Below, piece after piece: positions 1-8,066 of a DNA stretch of 22,809 bases. A program made the translations under genes and the position numbers. The notes below the pieces were generated by a model. The model saw only the letters and a list, made by a program, of their open reading frames with translations. It did not search any database and was not told the DNA's origin. Within the stretch, counting starts at the first letter, position 1. Every line of letters begins with the position of its first letter. Origin of the DNA: an uncultured Lachnospiraceae bacterium (lineage in GTDB: Bacteria; Bacillota; Clostridia; Lachnospirales; Lachnospiraceae); the NCBI GenBank assembly GCA_910588885.1, contig CAJUSQ010000034.1, positions 1 through 22,809 of the forward strand, in the 5' to 3' direction.

Positions 1-545
1 CGAGCCTCCACCTTATATCCCGGAAACATCTTAATCGCAAAGATTCCGGATAACGGTTTCATTACAGAGGTAAAAACAGTCATCATTACCAGCTTCCGGT
101 ATCTGTAATCGTTCCTTTGGCGCATGGACCAAAACCCAAATGCCGTTGTTGCGAGCACCGATACATAAATTGCAATTACTAATTCTGTCGGCAGGCCCAA
201 TAATCCGTTTATCCAGGTATGAAAGCAGAGATAGAGTAAAAAGCTGACGGCCGCCGTAGCAGTTGCCAGCCCCTGCAGAGCAGAAGTCAAACGATCCTGC
301 TCTTTTCCTTCCCCTAATTCCACCAGCTTTTTCTGATAGACAGAACTGGAAATACCAAATGTAATGACAATCGAAAGAAAATCTGCCCAGGACAGATAAA
401 CGCTATATAGCCCGTACTCCTTTGTAGATAACAGGCGCGTAAAGATCGGCGTGGTACAGGCGCTGATTCCTTTCTGCATAAAGCTGCAGATAAAAAACCA
501 CAGGCTGGCTTTTACCGGCAACGGAATTTTTTTATATTTTTCCAT
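1..545 (-). CDS. Wzx-type polysaccharide flippase, partial (3' end beyond window)
   Basis: An open frame on the minus strand runs off the left edge and encodes the first ~181 residues of a membrane protein. It starts MEKYKKIPLPVKASLWFFI and contains FMQKGISACTTPIFTRLLS followed by EYGLYSVYLSW. This N-terminus is typical of the polysaccharide-transport (Wzx/MATE-like) flippases of Firmicutes capsule clusters, which move lipid-linked repeat units across the membrane. Several hydrophobic segments are visible. The ATG at 545 is preferred; an in-frame ATG at 572 is also possible but has no ribosome site. Both overlap the end of the GT61 gene, so translation is probably coupled. A Wzy-type polymerase in the same operon fits a Wzx/Wzy pathway. 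Confidence 0.85.
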   Translation of the reverse strand, partial: MEKYKKIPLPVKASLWFFICSFMQKGISACTTPIFTRLLSTKEYGLYSVYLSWADFLSIVITFGISSSVYQKKLVELGEGKEQDRLTSALQGLATATAAVSFLLYLCFHTWINGLLGLPTELVIAIYVSVLATTAFGFWSMRQRNDYRYRKLVMMTVFTSVMKPLSGIFAIKMFPGYKVEA

Positions 546-1630
546 AGTTTCTTTAAACAATTTTTGCTCCATCGCACAAAACATAATTTCATATAAATCA
601 GATAGTTTTTCACATAATGTTCGGAAACATTCTGTTCAAACTGATACAAGGTAAAAAATTCCTTTAAATCCTCCGTAATTCCCATCCAAAAAGGCCCCGT
701 TCCATATTCCACCTTTTTCTTTTTCGTTTTATCAATATTGATATGGATCGTCTCTATTTCCGGCATCATCTGTTCCAGCATAACCTGGGTTAAATTTACA
801 ATGGAAGCCTTTTCCAGTATGATCCAGGTGCAATTTGTATTTGAAAATACAAGATTATGAGCAATCGTTCCGCTGACACAGGCAATCATGGATGCATGGG
901 AGATAAAAAAAATTTGTTCCTGTAAGGATAGTTCTTCCGGATGCAGGATGTGGTATCTATTTCTACGAAAAATAGTTTCAATTTCCTTTTCTCCTGTTTC
1001 CTTTCTACCCCCCCCCCTAAAATGCTGACGGGAGAAATAAATTTTTTCAAAACTCCTGAGCGTTTTTTGCCCGATAGCAGAATAATATTTTTTAACGCTG
1101 TCAAAAATGCCGCGATAGATCCGACTGTAATAAAGCTGCGGGACTGCACAGGGTTCGTTTACTACAACTTGTTCAAATTGTACTTGTCCCGTAATTCGAA
1201 TCAGCCGCTCCTTCCCAATTCCGCATCCGATTAAAAAATCCAGATAATTTCCGGTTATCGCTTCCGTTCCCACATAGGCAATCTGATAGTCTCTGAAACG
1301 TTCCAAATGATACAGCCGATAAATCATATCCACCAGAAAATGACCCCAGTGGGGAACAAACACTCCCATATAAAGTACTTTTCCATTCCTTTTTACGATG
1401 CCATCAAAAGCAGGAGAAATATCCCCAACCGACCGGGGCGCTAATTCCATTCCGCCAATGTGACCGGAAATCCCCACAAGCTTCCCGTCTTCGGAATATA
1501 CGCCGCCGCGCACCGGAAAAATAGAGTGATCGTTTTCCGGAAACATACAGATAATCCCCTGATCGACGCATATGGTATTGAAATCCGTTCGTTCTTCAAA
1601 TTGTACCAGCGTTCCATAATCCCTGTTCAC
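512..1630 (-). CDS. GT61 (DUF563) family glycosyltransferase
   Basis: A 372-residue protein with the GT61/DUF563 pattern. It has HWGHFLVDMIYRLY near residue 94, KIYFSRQHFR near 196, an EEL-LQEQIFF-A segment near 235, and the conserved SGTIAHNLVF near 253. Such enzymes add a sugar to surface glycans; donor and acceptor cannot be read from sequence. The start is GTG at 1630, preceded by a strong ribosome site (AGAAGGAGG, 8 bases upstream). It follows the TagF-like gene and overlaps the flippase gene. The codons for Gly206-Gly208 lie in an uninterrupted run of ten G. Losing or gaining one G would truncate the protein at about its middle, so the gene may be phase-variable. In this window it is intact. 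Confidence 0.85.
   Translation of the reverse strand: MNRDYGTLVQFEERTDFNTICVDQGIICMFPENDHSIFPVRGGVYSEDGKLVGISGHIGGMELAPRSVGDISPAFDGIVKRNGKVLYMGVFVPHWGHFLVDMIYRLYHLERFRDYQIAYVGTEAITGNYLDFLIGCGIGKERLIRITGQVQFEQVVVNEPCAVPQLYYSRIYRGIFDSVKKYYSAIGQKTLRSFEKIYFSRQHFRGGGRKETGEKEIETIFRRNRYHILHPEELSLQEQIFFISHASMIACVSGTIAHNLVFSNTNCTWIILEKASIVNLTQVMLEQMMPEIETIHINIDKTKKKKVEYGTGPFWMGITEDLKEFFTLYQFEQNVSEHYVKNYLIYMKLCFVRWSKNCLKKLWKNIKKFRCR
1008..1017 (-). repeat. G10 homopolymer inside the GT61 coding region
   Basis: Ten consecutive C on the plus strand (G on the coding strand) fall within the codons for Arg205-Gly208. With ten G the frame continues. With eleven G the next codon reads TAG immediately after the tract. 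With nine G the frame reads on for about 40 codons and stops at 886-888. Runs of this length are typical slipped-strand contingency tracts. Confidence 0.85.
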
Positions 1631-1698
1631 TGAAGCTGCCTCCTTCTATCGTTTCTGTTCACCGGAGCTGCATCCTTCTATGGATCCCGTTCACCGGA
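1625..1698 (-). repeat. 32-bp tandem repeat of the GT61 translation start region
   Basis: Three imperfect copies with period 32 begin at 1625, 1657 and 1689 (the last is short). Each contains GTTCAC, i.e. GTG AAC on the coding strand, and the first two carry an AGAAGGA(G/T)G ribosome-site-like sequence. The upstream copies encode 11-codon mini-ORFs starting at GTG 1694 and GTG 1662. Each ends in a TGA that overlaps the next GTG. Confidence 0.75.
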
Positions 1699-1713
1699 AC
1701 CGTTCTTTTCTGC

Positions 1714-2862
1714 TTAAATACATCCTGCTTTCTTCAAAATATATTCTGCCACAAAAGCAGAGGCATTTCCGTCGTCGCACACCTGGTTCAGGGAAAAGAA
1801 ATCCTCTAAGTTCCTTACATACTTCTCTTCCTCCAACAAACGAATATTTTCCATCAGCTCCTGATTGGAATAGGCCACCGGAAAGGGCAGCATATCCAAT
1901 TTCCAGTAAAATCCACGTTCCTCAACATAGTCCTTCTCATCCGCCGCGTAAATAAACGCCGGTCTTCTTGTCGAAGCAAAGTCAAACATGATTCCGGAAT
2001 AATCCGTAATCAACAGATCGGATACGGACAATATTTCGTAAATATCATCATAATCGGATACATCAACGATTTGTTCCCTTAGCTCCTTCTCAATTACCAT
2101 ACGTTCGCTCATACTGGGATGAAATCGGAGCAGTATTTTCCATGGCGCCTTATATTTTTCCTGTAACGCAGCCAGCAATCCGGAGAAATCAATGTTATAG
2201 CTTTCCATGGAATGGTCTTCCCGAAAAGTCGGCGCATATATCACAAGCCGGCTGCTACTGTCTATGGAATACTTTTTTCTTATCTTTTCACTTACTTCGC
2301 ATTGTTTTTTGAAAAAAATATCATTTCTTGGAAGTCCTTTTTCCAAAATATCTCCTTGATACCAGAAAGCCCTCTGATATAAATCCGTACACCACTTACT
2401 GTTTGACAGCATCAAGTCAATCTGACGTGAGTCATGGACTGCGTAGTGATAATATTTTTTCCCCAACCGGTCAATTACGTCTTTCTCCACCCTTTTTAAT
2501 CCCAATCCTCCATGCCAGGTCATCACATAATATTGATTTTTTCTTTTTTTCACGTATCGGGATTTTCGGCAATTATCAATCCATATTTTTGCCGTTGCAA
2601 GCTCGTATATTTTCTGCAGAGATCGGTTCTGTACGGCCCTTACTCCCTTTGGCATTGCTTTCCTGCTTTCATCCTTTTCGATCAGCCAGACCGCATCCAT
2701 ATCCGGCATTTTGTCTTTCAGGGCAAGGTACAGATATTTCGGATTATCCCCCATCCCTTTTCCTGCAAAATTCGAAAAGACAATCTTATTTTTCTTAATC
2801 GGAAATATCCGAAACAAGTAAAATCCCACGGAGTAAATAAAATTCAAAAGTTCTTCCTTCAT
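1714..2862 (-). CDS. CDP-glycerol/CDP-ribitol glycerophosphotransferase family protein (TagB/TagF-like)
   Basis: A 382-residue protein with the motifs of the Glyphos_transf family: TWHGGLGLK near residue 115, LPRNDIFF near 177, YAPTFRED near 209, LLRFHPS near 244, and DLLITDYSGIMFDFAS near 282. These GT-B enzymes transfer polyol phosphate from CDP-glycerol or CDP-ribitol onto a growing teichoic-acid or capsule chain at the inner membrane face. The TarI-like cytidylyltransferase in the same operon makes CDP-ribitol a plausible donor, but this is inferred. The ATG at 2862 is chosen because GAGGAGGGG lies just upstream; an in-frame TTG at 2883 is weaker. The N-terminal ~25 residues are hydrophobic or amphipathic, as expected for membrane association. 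Confidence 0.9.
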   Translation of the reverse strand: MKEELLNFIYSVGFYLFRIFPIKKNKIVFSNFAGKGMGDNPKYLYLALKDKMPDMDAVWLIEKDESRKAMPKGVRAVQNRSLQKIYELATAKIWIDNCRKSRYVKKRKNQYYVMTWHGGLGLKRVEKDVIDRLGKKYYHYAVHDSRQIDLMLSNSKWCTDLYQRAFWYQGDILEKGLPRNDIFFKKQCEVSEKIRKKYSIDSSSRLVIYAPTFREDHSMESYNIDFSGLLAALQEKYKAPWKILLRFHPSMSERMVIEKELREQIVDVSDYDDIYEILSVSDLLITDYSGIMFDFASTRRPAFIYAADEKDYVEERGFYWKLDMLPFPVAYSNQELMENIRLLEEEKYVRNLEDFFSLNQVCDDGNASAFVAEYILKKAGCI

Positions 2863-2894
2863 AAGCCCCTCCTCGCTTCCCAATTATCCCTACA

Positions 2895-4109
2895 TCAAAC
2901 GTCCTTCTTTGTTTCCCGACCATCCCTTCTTTCGACTTCCTCCTGAGTTTCCAGGTTTTTCAGTATACTGCAAAATTGCCGGCCTGTTTCCGCCCAGCTA
3001 TATCCTTTCAGATAATGAAGGGCCCGTTCCTGCATCCGATACAATTCTTTGGGATTTCTGCAGAAACAGTCGATTTTTTCATATAATTTTACCGCATCAA
3101 ATCCGGTCAGAATGGCTGCTTCTTCCGGAAAAAACGCGGAAAAGCTCCCTTCCTTCCATTCAATCAAAGGAAGCCCCGCCGCCGCCATTTCATAGGGAAC
3201 CAGGGAAATATTAGTCACAGAAGCCACCAGTCCGAAATCGGAGGTTTGATACAGCTCCAATAATTGCTTTTTCCCAAGCTTTCCCAGATTGACTCCGGTT
3301 TCCAGCTGAACATACGGTTCCAGTCCAAAATAAAGAAGCTTCAGCTTTTTTCCATGGCGCTGAAATTCCTGCTGCAAATTCCGTAACAGATGGGACAGAA
3401 TCAAGGGCAGACGTTTCGATTCTTCTTTCAGGTAGACGCAAAAGGTCAGCTCCTTTTTCATGGAATAGCTTTCAAATTCCCGGTTCTGAAAGGAATACTC
3501 CGACTGCTCATAGGGAAAATCAATCACATCCTTCACCATGCTCCCGGTTTCCCGGGCAATGATCTTCTGATTCCACTGCCCCAGGCTCACCATATGAAAT
3601 TGAAACTGATACGTTTCCCTGGCCAGCAGATAATAATCTCCATAACTATAAAAATACGGTTCATAATCCTGTATAAAATACATTTTATATCCGGCAATTT
3701 GTTTTGCCATATAGGCGGATTTCCAGTTTGTCGCAATCACAACATCTGCGGACAGGGAAAAAATGTCCTTTTTCTCACAAAACCTGCCTTTGTAGGAGTA
3801 GAGGTTCTGCCGCGCATTTTCTTCCATACTCTTTTTATCCTGACCGCCGTAAGTTGCATAGATCACCTCGTATCCATGATTGGCCGCGGCAGTTCCCAGC
3901 CGCAGCACAGAGGTATGTCCCCCTGCATAGGCGTTCATATTGGGGATCAGAAAGCAAAGGGTTTTTACCTTTCTTGGTATCTGATTCCGAATCTCTTTGA
4001 AATCCTCTTTGGCAAGAAGCTCCTTCAGTTCTTTTTCCTCTATTTTTCGTTCGATGTCCCGTATTTTTCCGTACCATTTTTTCAAGGGCTTACTCGTTAT
4101 TTTTTTCAC
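2895..4109 (-). CDS. WsaF-like GT4 glycosyltransferase (rhamnosyltransferase family)
   Basis: About 404 residues. A charged N-terminal helix is followed by a two-domain GT-B protein. KTLCFLIPNMNAYAGGHTSVLRL starts the first Rossmann domain, and YFIQDYEPYFY-YGDYYLLA is the signature seen in WsaF-type rhamnosyltransferases. The C-terminal donor domain has FGLVASVTNISLVPYEMAAAGLPLIE, the GT4-type E-x7-E-like region. It likely adds a sugar, perhaps a deoxyhexose, to the repeat unit; the substrate is unproven. The start is uncertain: GTG at 4109 has GAGAG upstream, and TTG at 4121 is also in frame. Either overlaps the end of the SDR gene, implying coupled translation. Confidence 0.8.
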   Translation of the reverse strand: MKKITSKPLKKWYGKIRDIERKIEEKELKELLAKEDFKEIRNQIPRKVKTLCFLIPNMNAYAGGHTSVLRLGTAAANHGYEVIYATYGGQDKKSMEENARQNLYSYKGRFCEKKDIFSLSADVVIATNWKSAYMAKQIAGYKMYFIQDYEPYFYSYGDYYLLARETYQFQFHMVSLGQWNQKIIARETGSMVKDVIDFPYEQSEYSFQNREFESYSMKKELTFCVYLKEESKRLPLILSHLLRNLQQEFQRHGKKLKLLYFGLEPYVQLETGVNLGKLGKKQLLELYQTSDFGLVASVTNISLVPYEMAAAGLPLIEWKEGSFSAFFPEEAAILTGFDAVKLYEKIDCFCRNPKELYRMQERALHYLKGYSWAETGRQFCSILKNLETQEEVERRDGRETKKDV

Positions 4110-5142
4110 AAAAGCTCTCAATCGTCCGCTTCACCCCTTCTTCCAGATTCACCCTGCACTCCCAACCCAGAGACGATAATTTTCCCGTATCCATTCTGGT
4201 ACGGCCTATGGCGCTGTACAGCTCATTTCTCTCTTTTGGTATTTCAAAAACGACCTTCAGATGCTTTTCCGGAAAAAAGCTTACCAGCTTTTGCGCCAGA
4301 TCCTTTAACAGAAGCGGTTCGCTTTCATTGGCGATGTTGTAGATTTCCCCCTCCGCACCGTCCAAAAGGGCCAAAAACATTCCTGCCACCGCATCCGCCC
4401 CATAGCAAAAGGCTCGCTCCTCCGTCCCGTTGCTTTTCAGAACAAGATTCCTGTCATTCACAAGATCCGATATCAAATCCGCCATGATCCTGCCGTCTTC
4501 TCTTATTTTCATCCCGGGGCCATACGCATGGGCAATCCGCACAATCGTATACGGCACCCCAAACTGCGCCCGATAGCTGCAGCATATGGTTTCCCCCATC
4601 CGTTTGCTTTCCGGATAACAGGCCCTTTTTTCATGGCACTCCAGGACTCCCATATCGCCTTCTTCTAGGTATCCTCTTGGGGCAGACAGCTTTCCGTAAA
4701 CCTCTCTGGTGGAAAGATACAGCACTTTTTTCGTCCCTTTTTTTCTTGCCAGTTCCATTACATTCATAGTCCCGACGGTATTTGCCCGTATGATTCCGAC
4801 CGGATCCGACCCGATCGCTTTCGGGCTTGCATTCCCTGCCCCATGCAGGATATAATCCACGGGCCCTGCCACTACAAGCTCCTGGCATACGTCCTGTACC
4901 AAATATTCGCAATCAATGAAGTGAAACTTTTTTTCCGCCTCCTCCCGGTTTCTCACTAAAACCAGAATCCGGATATGATAACCATAACATTCGTTCAGAT
5001 ACCACAGCATATACACCACATAAGCTGCCAGCATTCCGTTTGCTCCCGTTACCAGTACCGACTTGTTTTTCAGCTTTTTCCAGCTGATCTTTTGACTATA
5101 AATGGTCTTCAAGTCTTCCATCCATATTTTTTCTTGTATCAT
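4090..5142 (-). CDS. NAD-dependent epimerase/dehydratase (extended SDR)
   Basis: A 350-residue extended short-chain dehydrogenase. The nucleotide-binding motif VTGANGMLAAY lies at residues 31-41, LSTREVYG near 143, and the catalytic YPESK pair (Tyr176, Lys180) follows. The C-terminal substrate domain has AHAYGPGM near 207. The architecture resembles nucleotide-sugar 4,6-dehydratases, epimerases and UDP-glucuronate decarboxylases. The ATG at 5142 shares one base with the stop codon of the cytidylyltransferase gene (TGATG), with AGGGGAAA upstream. This coupling suggests the two enzymes act on one precursor, for example a CDP-linked polyol or sugar. The usual TarI partner is the zinc-type TarJ reductase, so an SDR here is a different arrangement. 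The exact reaction is not known. Confidence 0.85.
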   Translation of the reverse strand: MIQEKIWMEDLKTIYSQKISWKKLKNKSVLVTGANGMLAAYVVYMLWYLNECYGYHIRILVLVRNREEAEKKFHFIDCEYLVQDVCQELVVAGPVDYILHGAGNASPKAIGSDPVGIIRANTVGTMNVMELARKKGTKKVLYLSTREVYGKLSAPRGYLEEGDMGVLECHEKRACYPESKRMGETICCSYRAQFGVPYTIVRIAHAYGPGMKIREDGRIMADLISDLVNDRNLVLKSNGTEERAFCYGADAVAGMFLALLDGAEGEIYNIANESEPLLLKDLAQKLVSFFPEKHLKVVFEIPKERNELYSAIGRTRMDTGKLSSLGWECRVNLEEGVKRTIESFCEKNNE

Positions 5143-5939
5143 CAATTTCCCCTGCCCTTTTCAAACCCTTCCTGTTCCGTCATACTCTCTTCCATGACTT
5201 CCATTCCTTTCATGCCTTCCATTCCATAAATCTGCGAATTTTCCCTGGCATCCAATAAGGCCCGCATAATATAAAAATCATCCGGAGTTGTAATTTTTAT
5301 ATTTTCCTGGGGACCGTCAATCAAGTACATTTTTTTCCCGTAATGTTTCATCATGGAGCAGGAATCAATAAAATCCGTTTTTCCCTCCCTCAGAGCCTGC
5401 AGATGCGTTTTATAAATATCCTGCAGCCAAAAGCTCTGAGGCGCTCTGGCAAGTCTGGAATGGGCCCTGTCCGGTATGTATAAAATCCTGCCCTCATCAT
5501 CTACTTCCATAATCGTTTCCTTTACCTTCACACTGGTAATTGCAGAGCCATGTTCCCTTACGCACCTAATATTGTCCGTAATTACCGTTTCGGTAATCAG
5601 CGGCCGGACCCCGTCGTGAACCAATACGACTGCATTCTCATCCCCGGCAAGCTCCCTTGCCGCCTTCAGTCCTTCATAGATGGACAGCTGGCCTGTCCGC
5701 CCGCCCGGAACGATCTTTTTTACTTTCCGCAAATGATACTTCTCAATCAGATTTTTCAGATACTCTATCCAGCCTTCCAGGCAGGAAATTACAATTCCGT
5801 CAATCTCCGGATGATTCTCAAATACTTCCAGGGTATGGATAATCACAGGCACTCCATGCATTGTCAGAAACTGCTTCGGCTTTGCCTTACTATTCATACG
5901 GACACCCATTCCGCCTGCAAAAATAACAGCCAGATTCAT
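5142..5939 (-). CDS. tarI: TarI/IspD-family cytidylyltransferase (probably D-ribitol-5-phosphate cytidylyltransferase)
   Basis: A 265-residue protein. The N-terminal motif AVIFAGGMGVRMNSKAKPKQF is the CTP-binding loop of the IspD/TarI family. IIHTLEVFENHPEIDGIV, VPGGRTGQLSIYEGL, VLVHDGVRPLI and a late IKITTPDDF follow in the expected order. TarI makes CDP-ribitol; IspD makes CDP-methylerythritol. The TarI reading is preferred because of the AGGMGVRM-PKQF form and the capsule-operon context beside a TagF-like transferase. The ATG at 5939 has AGGAG 8 bases upstream. The last ~35 residues are an unusual low-complexity tail rich in Met, Glu and Gly (GMEGMKGMEVMEESM), encoded by short DNA repeats. 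It lies beyond the usual end of the domain. Confidence 0.85.
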   Translation of the reverse strand: MNLAVIFAGGMGVRMNSKAKPKQFLTMHGVPVIIHTLEVFENHPEIDGIVISCLEGWIEYLKNLIEKYHLRKVKKIVPGGRTGQLSIYEGLKAARELAGDENAVVLVHDGVRPLITETVITDNIRCVREHGSAITSVKVKETIMEVDDEGRILYIPDRAHSRLARAPQSFWLQDIYKTHLQALREGKTDFIDSCSMMKHYGKKMYLIDGPQENIKITTPDDFYIMRALLDARENSQIYGMEGMKGMEVMEESMTEQEGFEKGRGN

Positions 5940-5951
5940 CGCAATCTTCTC

Positions 5952-7067
5952 CTATTTTATGATATTAAAAAACAGTATTAAATTACATATAATTATTAAT
6001 AATATTATTATATTATTTAAATCCTTTACCCGAAACAGTCCATTCCGCTTCCGGCTCCATTTTGTATAAGCGCCTCCTGCAATCAGGACAGAATATATCG
6101 TAAAAAAATCATATACCCTGCTGGCGCCCGACATAATCAGAAAAACAATATTGACTGCGATTCCAATCAGATAAATGTTCAGCAGTCTCTTTAATCCAGG
6201 CTTTGTCAGGCTCAGTAAAACCAAAAGTCCTCCTACCCCGCATATGTACAGGGAAGTATAGGACAACCCGATCTCTAATGTGGTATAATCCTCCAGCCAC
6301 CCAATATAATTGGATATTCTCAGCATTCGCAAAATCGCCGGAACATAATATAACACCGTTCTTTGAATCCAGTTATCCGTGTTGAACAGAAAATACAGGA
6401 AGGGCAGTGTAAATAAAAAAGCATAAAATTTGTAGGGTATTTCTTTTTTTAGCACCAGAAAAACAAGAATCACGCCCCCATTGAGCACTGCCAGCCGGTG
6501 AAACAGAAAGGCAGCAACCAGAGCGCCCGTCATTTTCAAATATTTCTTTTCAATCAAAAAAGCAAGCGCCAGTACTCCCAGCGATAACGCAATTCCCTGC
6601 CGGATCGCAATTGCAGAATAATACGTCCCATAATAGGACATATAGATACTTAAAATGATCGGTTCACTGATCCTTTCGATTCCCTGGCCCTTTAATATTT
6701 TTTTCGATCCGTATAGAAACAGGGCTGCCGTTGTAAAAGTCAAAACAAAATAAAAGAAATGCACATCATCCCACAGCCATTTTATCCATTTCATGAAATA
6801 CAAAAACCCGTATTCAACGCCGAATATTTCTTCAAAGGGACGGAATCCATAATTATGATTGGGATCAATCATCCAAAAAACCTGATTATAGCTTTTCGTA
6901 TCGGCAACCGTTTGGGGACGAAAGGCAATCAGCAGCGAATACAAAAACAGCAGGATGAAATTAATGATATTTTTTAAATGACAGGAACCCCTGATTTTCA
7001 GGAAAAAAGCTCCCGTCAGCCAGGATATGATTACCATCATCGTCAGGTATAATTCAAAATACTCCAT
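5952..7067 (-). CDS. EpsG/Wzy-family oligosaccharide polymerase
   Basis: A 371-residue, very hydrophobic protein with about ten predicted membrane spans. The pattern FRPQTVADTKSYNQVFW near residue 49 is typical of EpsG-family polymerases (an early R-D-Y segment), followed by VEYGFLYFMKWI and AIRQGIALSLGVLALAF. It likely joins lipid-linked repeat units on the outer membrane face, partnering the Wzx flippase and the CpsC/CpsD regulators. The ATG at 7067 directly abuts the TAA of the preceding gene, with AGAGGAAA as ribosome site, so the two are translationally coupled. It is AT-rich at its 3' end. The family call is firm; the linkage formed is unknown. Confidence 0.85.
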   Translation of the reverse strand: MEYFELYLTMMVIISWLTGAFFLKIRGSCHLKNIINFILLFLYSLLIAFRPQTVADTKSYNQVFWMIDPNHNYGFRPFEEIFGVEYGFLYFMKWIKWLWDDVHFFYFVLTFTTAALFLYGSKKILKGQGIERISEPIILSIYMSYYGTYYSAIAIRQGIALSLGVLALAFLIEKKYLKMTGALVAAFLFHRLAVLNGGVILVFLVLKKEIPYKFYAFLFTLPFLYFLFNTDNWIQRTVLYYVPAILRMLRISNYIGWLEDYTTLEIGLSYTSLYICGVGGLLVLLSLTKPGLKRLLNIYLIGIAVNIVFLIMSGASRVYDFFTIYSVLIAGGAYTKWSRKRNGLFRVKDLNNIIILLIIICNLILFFNIIK

Positions 7068-8066
7068 TTACAGATTTCCTCTTACCTTTAAGATCAGGCT
7101 GATCATCAAATACAGAAAAAATTCCATATGATTCCGGTACATCCAGATACAGGCATTTTCCAGCCAGGGCGTCTGAAAACATTTTGTTTCCCCTAAAAGA
7201 GCAAACCCTTCGCTGGCTTTTAAAGATTTCACATAAGCCACTTTTTCCTTCAGGGGCAATTGGCAGGATTTATTTTGCAGGATTTTAATGATATGAACCA
7301 GGTAAATTGCCTGACAGCAGCGAAGGGTTTCCCAGCCGTTTTTTCCCATCATGCTTTCCAGCATCTTTCTCTCATAATCTGCCACCCATACGACTGCTTC
7401 CGCACGATTTAAATCAAACTTTGCGGATACGCTGTGAACAGCCCTTTTCCTGTAAATGTACAGTGCATCACTGATAAATACCGCCCGCTCTGCCTGCTCG
7501 TACAGCTGCAGGTTGACCAGCCAGTCTTCGCCGCCAAACCGGCTGAAAAACCGTACGGAATACCTGATACCTGAAAGAAGCAGAAATTCCAGGAGCCAGC
7601 CTACCAGATAGTAGGTAATCGGCATCCGCTGGAAAAAGAGCTTTGTCACCAGAATATGTAAAACAGCGGCGATCCCGGTAGCCGTTTTGATATATTCCAG
7701 CTCTTCTATGCCCGCATAGCGCCAAATACTCCGATACAGGCGAAAAACCGCAAAAAGTACCAAAATCAGAACCGCCTGTATCGGAATCATTTGTATAAAG
7801 GTATCCAGATATCTTGCCGGAATTTTCATATACTGCATGTCAAACCGAAGCCAGAGCCCAAAGCCGTAGGCAAGATTGCTCGCTGCAATATCAAACAACG
7901 CCAGAGCAAGATACGCTTCCCTGCTTTGCCTGACAGATTCCTTTCTGACGGATTTTTGCATTCCCGCATTTTGGTTTTGCATTCCTATATTTTGGTTTTG
8001 CATTCCCGTACTTTGGCTTTGCATTTTCTCCGGTAAATCCCAATCCGATCCTTTACGCTCCTTCAT
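7068..8066 (-). CDS. Chimeric protein: FlaA1-type membrane domain joined to a GT2 C-terminal fragment
   Basis: Two unrelated halves are fused in one frame. Numbering from the in-frame TTG at 8105, residues 64-188 (YLALALFDIAASNLAYGFGL onward) match the four-helix membrane part of FlaA1/CapD-type nucleotide-sugar dehydratases. The Rossmann domain that should follow is absent. From about residue 190 (FGGEDWLVNLQLYEQA, then ISDALYIYRK and SVS) the sequence is the acceptor-side C-terminal part of an EpsJ/CpsI-like GT2 transferase, whose N-terminal UDP-binding and DXD region is missing. The junction is near 7535-7550. Neither half keeps its catalytic core, so activity is doubtful. An in-frame deletion that also removed intervening genes is the simplest explanation; an assembly error is the alternative. 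The start is uncertain: ATG 8066 has AGGAG 3 bases upstream; ATG 8024 and TTG 8105 are alternatives. Confidence 0.8.
   Translation of the reverse strand: MKERKGSDWDLPEKMQSQSTGMQNQNIGMQNQNAGMQKSVRKESVRQSREAYLALALFDIAASNLAYGFGLWLRFDMQYMKIPARYLDTFIQMIPIQAVLILVLFAVFRLYRSIWRYAGIEELEYIKTATGIAAVLHILVTKLFFQRMPITYYLVGWLLEFLLLSGIRYSVRFFSRFGGEDWLVNLQLYEQAERAVFISDALYIYRKRAVHSVSAKFDLNRAEAVVWVADYERKMLESMMGKNGWETLRCCQAIYLVHIIKILQNKSCQLPLKEKVAYVKSLKASEGFALLGETKCFQTPWLENACIWMYRNHMEFFLYLMISLILKVRGNL
7958..8020 (-). repeat. Three 21-bp tandem repeats (GMQNQN-type heptads)
   Basis: Three in-frame copies of a 21-bp unit (GCATTCC, then A/T-rich, then TTTGGTTTT on the plus strand) encode successive MQ(S/N)Q(S/N)-G heptads near the N-terminus of the chimeric protein. 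The length preserves frame, so copy number could vary without disrupting the protein. Confidence 0.85.

Noticed and set aside
3390..4487. 365-codon plus-strand frame opposite the WsaF-like gene
   Set aside because: It is antisense to two well-supported genes, rich in Phe, His and Pro, and has no recognisable domain.
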